A program made the translations under genes and the position numbers. DNA of 64,000 nt from positions 124,001 to 188,000 of the forward strand of contig CAWFMO010000002.1 of assembly GCA_963817065.1 (NCBI GenBank), in the 5' to 3' direction. Positions 59,664 to 64,000 of the stretch are shown piece after piece (position 1 is the first letter of the stretch; each line of letters opens with the position of its first letter). The DNA comes from CAWFMO01 sp963817065 (GTDB taxonomy: Bacteria > Actinomycetota > Thermoleophilia > Solirubrobacterales > 70-9). Below the pieces are notes generated by a model. That model worked only from the letters and a program-made list of their open reading frames with translations. It searched no databases and was not told the origin of the DNA.

Positions 59664-60107
59664 CCAGAGCGCGAGCTGCTGCGGCGAGCCGATCCCCGGC
59701 AGCTCGCCGGGCACCTGGGGCTGCGAAGCGAGGTCGTGGTCGGCGAGCAGCTCGTGCGCGGTCTCGAACCCGGACTCGGGGACCATCACGTCGCGGGGGC
59801 CGGCGGCGAGGAAGTCGGGGACGTCGAAGCCGCGCGAGCGGCGCAGAATGCTCGGGATCCCCTCCTCGAGCAGGATCCCCTGGATCATCTCGGCCTCGGC
59901 CTGGTTTCGGCCCCCCGCGACCCTGATCAGCTCCCCGCGCGCGTACTGGGGGCGGATCTTGCGCGCCCGCTCGTGCGACTCGGTGACCGGCTCGCTCTCG
60001 CCGGTTCCCGCGTAGACGAGCGGCATCCCGCACTGGCGGCAGAAGCGCTCGTCGATCCCGTGCGCGAGCGCGCAGCGCGGGCAGGCGAGCGGAGCGCTAT
60101 CGGTCAA
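59601..60107 (-). CDS. Zinc-ribbon/DUF2007/membrane-anchor protein
   Basis: The 168-aa protein has three parts: an N-terminal zinc ribbon (LACPRCALAHGIDERFCRQCG), a DUF2007-like domain (about 60-125: RVAGGRNQAEAEMIQGILLE, SILRRSRGFDVPDFLAAGPR, DVMVPESGFETAHELLADHD) and a C-terminal membrane helix (LALWLIAAVVLGAGFFWVLF). DUF2007 is thought to be a small regulatory domain. TTG 60107 overlaps the JAMM protease stop by 11 bp, and 63 bp at the 3' end overlap the gene on the other strand. Confidence 0.75.
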   Translation of the reverse strand: MTDSAPLACPRCALAHGIDERFCRQCGMPLVYAGTGESEPVTESHERARKIRPQYARGELIRVAGGRNQAEAEMIQGILLEEGIPSILRRSRGFDVPDFLAAGPRDVMVPESGFETAHELLADHDLASQPQVPGELPGIGSPQQLALWLIAAVVLGAGFFWVLFQLSG

Positions 60108-60492
60108 TCTCGAGCTCGACCTCCTCGACCGCGCCGTCCTGGATCGAGTAGGCGCGGACGGGCTGCTCTCCGTCGAGCAGGGTGACGATCACGTAGAGCG
60201 TGTCGGGGTAGGTCGCGAGGTTGATGTCGGTCTGCGAGGGATAGGCGGGGCTCTTGGTGTGCGAGTGGTAGATCGCCGCCAGGTCCTCCCCCTTCTCCTC
60301 GATCTCGCTCATGATCCGGAACTGGTCCTGGGGGTCGAGGTTGTAGCGCAGCGGGCTGGCCTCGGAATTGATCGCCTTGTAGAGCGTCGTCGCGTCGCCG
60401 TCGCGGCCGCCGATCATCCCGCAGCACTCGTTGGGGTCGTCCTCGCGCGCGTGCGCGATCAGCCCTTCATGGATGTCCCGGCTCAGCTTCAC
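60097..60492 (-). CDS. JAMM/Mov34-MPN metalloprotease (Mec-like)
   Basis: The 131-aa protein has the complete JAMM zinc site: Glu in DDPNECCGMIGG and H-S-H-x7-S-x2-D in IYHSHTKSPAYPSQTDINLA. In Mycobacterium tuberculosis the homologue Mec cuts cysteine from the carrier protein CysO after CysM has built it. A CysM-like gene lies upstream here with one unknown gene between. GTG 60492 is preferred over TTG 60504. No CysO-like gene is in the cluster. Confidence 0.9.
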   Translation of the reverse strand: MKLSRDIHEGLIAHAREDDPNECCGMIGGRDGDATTLYKAINSEASPLRYNLDPQDQFRIMSEIEEKGEDLAAIYHSHTKSPAYPSQTDINLATYPDTLYVIVTLLDGEQPVRAYSIQDGAVEEVELEIDR

Positions 60493-60505
60493 GCTCCGGG
60501 ACAAG

Positions 60506-61318
60506 CTAGTAGAAGTGGACCCCCGGCTCGCGGTCGGGCTCGTTGAGCTCGCCGGCCGGCGACCCGAGCAGGTCTGGGTCCTCGCGGCCGCGCTCCCAGA
60601 GCAGGTCGTCGAGCAGCGGCGGCGCGATCTCCGCGCGGTCGGCGACCTGCTTGAACGCCTCCTTCGTCGCCTCTCGCACCTCCTCGACCTCGCCCTGCTC
60701 GACCAGCCCGGCGCGCAGCGCGAGCCGCATCAGCACGTTGTCGGCGCTGACCTGCCAGTTCTCGGGGTCGGTGACCTCGAGCCAGCCGCGGCGCTCGGCG
60801 ATCTTGCAGAACAGGAAGCTCTTCTTGCGCAGCGGGTCCGAGTAGGCCTCGAAGGCGCTCAGCCGCAGCATCATCCCGCCGGGGCCGTCGAGCCGCCCCT
60901 TCGAGGCCTCGATCAGCGCCTCGACCTTGCCGCCGTAGTCCTTGGCGAGCCGGCGGGCGAGCTCGCGCCAGAGCGCGGCCCGCTTCTCGCCGTCGGCGAC
61001 CGGCTTGCCGTCGACCCTGAAGACCGCTTCGATCGACTCCGGGGCGACGTCGAGCAGCGAACGCGCCGTGATCGCGCCGGGGACGCGCGCCTCGGCCCTC
61101 AGGCCCAGGGCCCAGAGCAGCGCGCTGCCTTCGTACGGGCCCGCGCCGTCGACCGTGTGCCTGCCCTCGAACCCGGTCTGGTGGTCGATCGCGCAGAGAA
61201 ACAGCGCCGCGTCCGGCGTCGGCACCTCGGCGTAGTCGGGTGGCTCGTAGCCCTCGGCGAGCTCGCGAACCCGCTCCGCCGCGGCCTCGAGCGCTTTGTC
61301 CGGCGCCGGGCCTACCAC
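60506..61318 (-). CDS. Unrecognised soluble helical protein between CysM and JAMM genes
   Basis: The 270-aa protein has no signal peptide or membrane helix. Strongest blocks are DAALFLCAIDHQTGFEGRHT, LLWALGLRAEARVPGAITAR and AFEAYSDPLRKKSFLFCKIA, followed by ENWQVSADNVLMRLALRAGL. The last block recalls helical DNA-glycosylase or queuosine-salvage folds, but not enough to name a family. GTG 61318 overlaps the CysM stop (its TAG lies inside the first codons), so it is co-translated with CysM. A role in the sulfur-carrier cysteine pathway is possible by position only. Confidence 0.6.
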   Translation of the reverse strand: MVGPAPDKALEAAAERVRELAEGYEPPDYAEVPTPDAALFLCAIDHQTGFEGRHTVDGAGPYEGSALLWALGLRAEARVPGAITARSLLDVAPESIEAVFRVDGKPVADGEKRAALWRELARRLAKDYGGKVEALIEASKGRLDGPGGMMLRLSAFEAYSDPLRKKSFLFCKIAERRGWLEVTDPENWQVSADNVLMRLALRAGLVEQGEVEEVREATKEAFKQVADRAEIAPPLLDDLLWERGREDPDLLGSPAGELNEPDREPGVHFY

Positions 61319-62280
61319 CAGAAGGTGGAGTCGATCCCCTCGAGCTCCTCCAGGGGCTTCGTGTACACGCCGCTGGAGAGGTACTTCCAGCCATCGTCCG
61401 GCACCAGGAAGACGACGTTGCCCTCGTCGAGCTCGCCGGCGATCCGCGAGGCGACCGCCGCGATCGCGCCGGAGGAGACGCCCGCGAACAACCCCTCCTC
61501 CTCGAGCAGCCGCTTGGTCCAGACGATCGCGTCGGTGTTCGAGACCATGATCTTGCGGTCGAGGATCGACATGTCGATGATCGGCGGGATGAAGCCGTCG
61601 TCGAGCGAGCGCAGCCCCGAGACGTCCTCGCCCTGCATCGGCTCGGCGGCGACGATCTTGGTGTTCGGGTCCTCTTCCTTCAGCCGCCGCCCGTTGCCCA
61701 TCAGCGTGCCGCCGGTGCCGAGCCCGCCGACGAAGGCCGAGACGTGGTCGAGCTCCTCGAGGATCTCAGGCGCCGTGCCTTCGTAGTGAGCGCGCGGGTT
61801 GGCCTCGTTCCCGTACTGGTAGGGCATGAAGTAGGAGGAGTCGCCCTCGGCCATCTCGAGCGCGAGCTCGACGGCGCCGTTCGACCCCTTGGCGCCCTCC
61901 GAGAAAACGATCTCGGCGCCGTACATGCGCAGCAGCTGGATCCGCTCCTCGGTGACGTTGTCGGGGATCACGACCGTGAGCGGGTAGCCCTTGCGGCGGC
62001 AGACCATGCCGAGCGCGATCCCGGTGTTGCCCGAGGTCGGCTCGAGGATCGTCTGGCCGGGCTCGATCGAGCCCTCGGCCTCGGCGCCCTCGATCATCGC
62101 CTTCGCGATCCGGTCCTTGACCGAGCCGGTCGGGTTGTGGCCCTCGAGCTTTGCCCAGATCCTGACCCCTGGCTTCGGAGAGAGGCGCGGCAGTTCGACG
62201 AGCGGCGTGTTGCCGATCGATTCGAGGACGTTCTCAAAGCGCCCCCCGCAGGGCTTGTTCCCGAGCGACTTGGTGAGCAT
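61312..62280 (-). CDS. cysM: Cysteine synthase, CysM (O-phosphoserine/CysO type)
   Basis: The 322-aa PLP enzyme has the Lys in NPTGSVKDRIAKAM, the substrate loop TILEPTSGNTGIALGM and the phosphate loop VGGLGTGGTLMGNGRRLK. It looks closer to mycobacterial CysM than to CysK, for example in IWAKLEGHNPTGSVKDR, FMPYQYGNEANP, AAEPMQGEDVSGLRSLDDGF and the C-terminal DDGWKYLSSGVY. CysM uses O-phosphoserine and thiocarboxylated CysO. The Arg in GLRSLDDGF aligns with the CysM phosphoserine-binding Arg as I remember it. ATG 62280 is used; TTG 62283 is adjacent. Confidence 0.88.
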   Translation of the reverse strand: MLTKSLGNKPCGGRFENVLESIGNTPLVELPRLSPKPGVRIWAKLEGHNPTGSVKDRIAKAMIEGAEAEGSIEPGQTILEPTSGNTGIALGMVCRRKGYPLTVVIPDNVTEERIQLLRMYGAEIVFSEGAKGSNGAVELALEMAEGDSSYFMPYQYGNEANPRAHYEGTAPEILEELDHVSAFVGGLGTGGTLMGNGRRLKEEDPNTKIVAAEPMQGEDVSGLRSLDDGFIPPIIDMSILDRKIMVSNTDAIVWTKRLLEEEGLFAGVSSGAIAAVASRIAGELDEGNVVFLVPDDGWKYLSSGVYTKPLEELEGIDSTFWW

Positions 62281-62393
62281 CAACCTGTTTCGAGTATAGC
62301 TTCAGAAAATGTAGTAATGGGATCGAGAATCACCCATTCGCCCGCGAACGATAGATTCGACCCGCATCACTCGTCCCCGAGAGAAGGAGGCTT

Positions 62394-63245
62394 ATGACTA
62401 GGAAGCTTATGGCGGCGCTCATGCTCTGCGTGGCGCTCGCATTCGGCGTCGTCGCGATCGGCTGCGGCGACGATGACGACGATGGCGGTGACGGGACCAC
62501 CGCCGCGAGTGGCGACCTCGGACTGGCCAAAGAGGGCACCCTCTCGGTCGGCACCGACACGCCGTACGAGCCGTTCGAGATCGGCCAGCCGCCGGACATC
62601 TCCGGCTACGACATCGAGGTCATGAACGGGATCGCCGAGGAGATGGGCCTCGAGGTCGAGTACACGGCCACCGGCTTCGGGACGATCTTCCGAGACACCG
62701 CCAGTGGCCAGTTCGACACGGCGGCCGCCGCCTCGGACATCACCGACAAGCGCGAGCGCGTGGTCGACTTCACCGATCCCTACTACCTGAGCTCCACGGC
62801 GTTGATGGTCCCGGCCGGCTCCGACATCGCGTCGGTCGCCGACCTCGCGGGCAAGATCGTGGGCGTCCAGGACGGCACGACCCAGCAGGACTACGCCGAA
62901 GAGGAGACCGACGCGAGCGACGTGCGTGGCTTCCCCGAGGGCCCGAACGCGATCGCGGCGCTCAAGACCGGGCAGGTCGATGCGGTCCTGATCGACCAGG
63001 CCACCGCGGTGGTCGGGCTCGAAGAGGTTCCCGACGCCGAGATCGTCGAGGAGATCCCGACGGACGTGGTCTTCGGGTTCGCGGTCGCACCGGACAACGA
63101 TGCGCTGCGCGAGGGCATGAACGAAGCGCTCGCGACGCTCAAGGAGAACGGCACGATCGAGGAGCTCTACGCCAAGTACTTCGAGGGCGCGAAGCCGCCT
63201 GAAGAGGTGCTCAACGGAACCAACGATCTGCTCACCAACGACTAG
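62394..63245 (+). CDS. Amino-acid ABC transporter substrate-binding lipoprotein
   Basis: The 283-aa protein has a lipoprotein signal with lipobox VAIGC (Cys24) followed by an acidic linker. A family 3 solute-binding domain follows: LSVGTDTPYEPFEIGQPPDI, GYDIEVMNGIAEEMGLEVEY, AAASDITDKRERVVDFTDPY and NGTIEELYAKYFEGAKPPEE. It should hand a polar amino acid to the permease encoded downstream. ATG 62394 has AGGAGG 3 nt upstream; ATG 62409 would give more usual spacing but a shorter n-region. The upstream intergenic part (62284-62393) is divergent with cysM. Confidence 0.93.
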   Translation: MTRKLMAALMLCVALAFGVVAIGCGDDDDDGGDGTTAASGDLGLAKEGTLSVGTDTPYEPFEIGQPPDISGYDIEVMNGIAEEMGLEVEYTATGFGTIFRDTASGQFDTAAAASDITDKRERVVDFTDPYYLSSTALMVPAGSDIASVADLAGKIVGVQDGTTQQDYAEEETDASDVRGFPEGPNAIAALKTGQVDAVLIDQATAVVGLEEVPDAEIVEEIPTDVVFGFAVAPDNDALREGMNEALATLKENGTIEELYAKYFEGAKPPEEVLNGTNDLLTND

Positions 63246-63277
63246 CGGCCGGGCCGACGGCGCGGCCGCCGCAGCAT

Positions 63278-63310
63278 CGCGAAGGGGCGCCGGTTCGGCG
63301 CCCCTTCGCG
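63278..63310 (+). terminator. Perfect 15-bp stem-loop between binding protein and permease
   Basis: Positions 63278-63292 pair perfectly with 63296-63310 around a GTT loop, followed by TTGTC. It lies 32 bp after the binding-protein stop and 43 bp before the permease. In such operons a hairpin here lets the binding protein be made in excess by stopping or protecting the mRNA end. Confidence 0.75.
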
Positions 63311-63353
63311 TTGTCAGCCCTTAGGCTGCCGAGAATCCGGCGAGGAGAGTGAC

Positions 63354-64000
63354 ATGGAATTCATCCGCGAGTACTACTTCGACCTCTCGGTCATGGGCGA
63401 CAGCCTCGGGATCGTCTGGGACGGGTTCGTCTTCACGCTCAAGCTCTCGGTGGTCAGCGGCATCGTCTCGTTGCTGTGGGGGCTCGTGCTCGCGGTCCTG
63501 CGCCAGCTGCCCGGGCGGGCGTTGGCTCCCGTGCGATGGCTGACGATCGTCTACATCGATGCTCTCCGCGGCGTGCCGGCGCTGCTCGTCCTCTTCCTCG
63601 TGTCGGGGTTCCTGGCGGCGGCGCAGCAGGACGGGGCGATCCCGGAGGCGATCGGCCTCCCGACCTGGTTCGGGGAGCCGACGTGGTTCTGGTACGGCGT
63701 GATCGGGCTCTCCCTGACCTACGGCGCCTACATGGCCGAGGTCTATCGCGCCGGTATCGAGGCGGTCCCCACGGGCCAGATGGAGGCCGCTCGCTCGCTG
63801 GGGATGAGCCATGGCCAGGCGATGCGCCAGGTGGTCGTTCCCCAGGCCGTCAACAAGGTGATCCCGCCGCTTCTCAACGACTTCATCGCCCTGATGAAGG
63901 ACACGTCGCTGGTCTTCGCGATCGGAGGCATGGAGGTGGTCGACGCGGGATTCGACGTCCAGTCCGATCTCTTCAACGGATCCGCGCTGACCCTCGGTGC
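63354..64000 (+). CDS. Amino-acid ABC transporter permease (partial, C-terminus off the right edge)
   Basis: The open frame runs from ATG 63354 (GAGGAG 6-8 nt upstream) to the window edge, 215 residues without a stop. It is a HisM/GlnP-type permease: WDGFVFTLKLSVVSGIVSLL, IVYIDALRGVPALLVLFLVS, GAYMAEVYRAGIEAVPTGQM and EAARSLGMSHGQAMRQVVVP, the EAA loop that docks the ATPase. Between helices is a 27-residue periplasmic loop (QQDGAIPEAIGLPTWFGEPT). The ATPase gene is expected just outside the window. Confidence 0.93.
   Translation, partial: MEFIREYYFDLSVMGDSLGIVWDGFVFTLKLSVVSGIVSLLWGLVLAVLRQLPGRALAPVRWLTIVYIDALRGVPALLVLFLVSGFLAAAQQDGAIPEAIGLPTWFGEPTWFWYGVIGLSLTYGAYMAEVYRAGIEAVPTGQMEAARSLGMSHGQAMRQVVVPQAVNKVIPPLLNDFIALMKDTSLVFAIGGMEVVDAGFDVQSDLFNGSALTLG

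Overview
The window is very GC-rich, densely packed DNA with genes on both strands, short gaps and many 1-4 bp start/stop overlaps. Several features point to a high-GC actinobacterium: the order rplM-rpsI-glmM-glmS-acpS-nnr-alr, a CBS-free guaB3 next to guaA, a CysM/Mec-type pair, and many genes with a TAnnnT box 6-9 nt before the start codon. The general style suggests class Thermoleophilia (Solirubrobacterales and relatives), but that is an inference from style and gene order. No rRNA or tRNA gene, prophage, insertion sequence or CRISPR array was seen.

Layout. 1-8 kb: a partial SCP2-like gene, then a plus-strand respiratory locus. It encodes a subunit II-like protein without CuA ligands, a subunit I-like protein that has lost all six haem/copper histidines (and carries two frameshifts), haem A synthase, haem O synthase and two tiny membrane proteins. 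A CBS protein and a dihaem cytochrome c follow. 7-13 kb (minus): a complete conventional A2-type cytochrome c oxidase set (glycosyltransferase, coxB, coxA, a Usp-like protein, coxC, small membrane protein). 13-20 kb: small secreted or zinc-ribbon proteins, an AtzG/AtzE-like amidase pair, a DrrAB-like ABC exporter and a glycosidase. 20-29 kb (minus): cupin, TolB-like propeller, infA, enoyl-CoA hydratase, HIT, two secreted paralogues, CCA transferase, alr, nnr and acpS. 29-35 kb (minus): DUF3352 lipoprotein, glmS, glmM, rpsI (with a long repeat-built extension) and rplM. 35-36.8 kb (plus): a c-di-AMP riboswitch and the M23 peptidase it should control, then a ZIP transporter behind a Fur/Zur-type palindrome. 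36.7-47.8 kb (mostly minus): lipase, guaA, guaB3, a hexose-phosphate kinase/DacC/LysM/pyrF/HU operon, CDF transporter, rdgB, rph and a pilin-like gene. 48-54 kb: glycosyltransferase, a 722-aa coiled-coil/H1-like/HhH protein, an H1-like membrane protein, a histone-deacetylase-family enzyme, nadB and a zinc-finger protein. 54-64 kb: HyuA/HyuB, DUF1802, an unknown protein with an apparent ATC start, DUF2007, a JAMM protease, an unknown protein, CysM and the start of an amino-acid ABC uptake operon cut by the right edge.

How parts fit. Haem A made by CtaB and CtaA would serve the conventional oxidase at 7.5-11.9 kb, fed by cytochrome c. The ligand-less pair beside ctaA/ctaB cannot be a normal oxidase and is the most unusual item. 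The glmS/glmM/alr/dacC/M23/LysM genes form a cell-wall theme.

Caution. Five single-base frameshifts in three genes are all repaired by deleting one base. Sequencing or assembly error is therefore a live explanation for every broken gene here.
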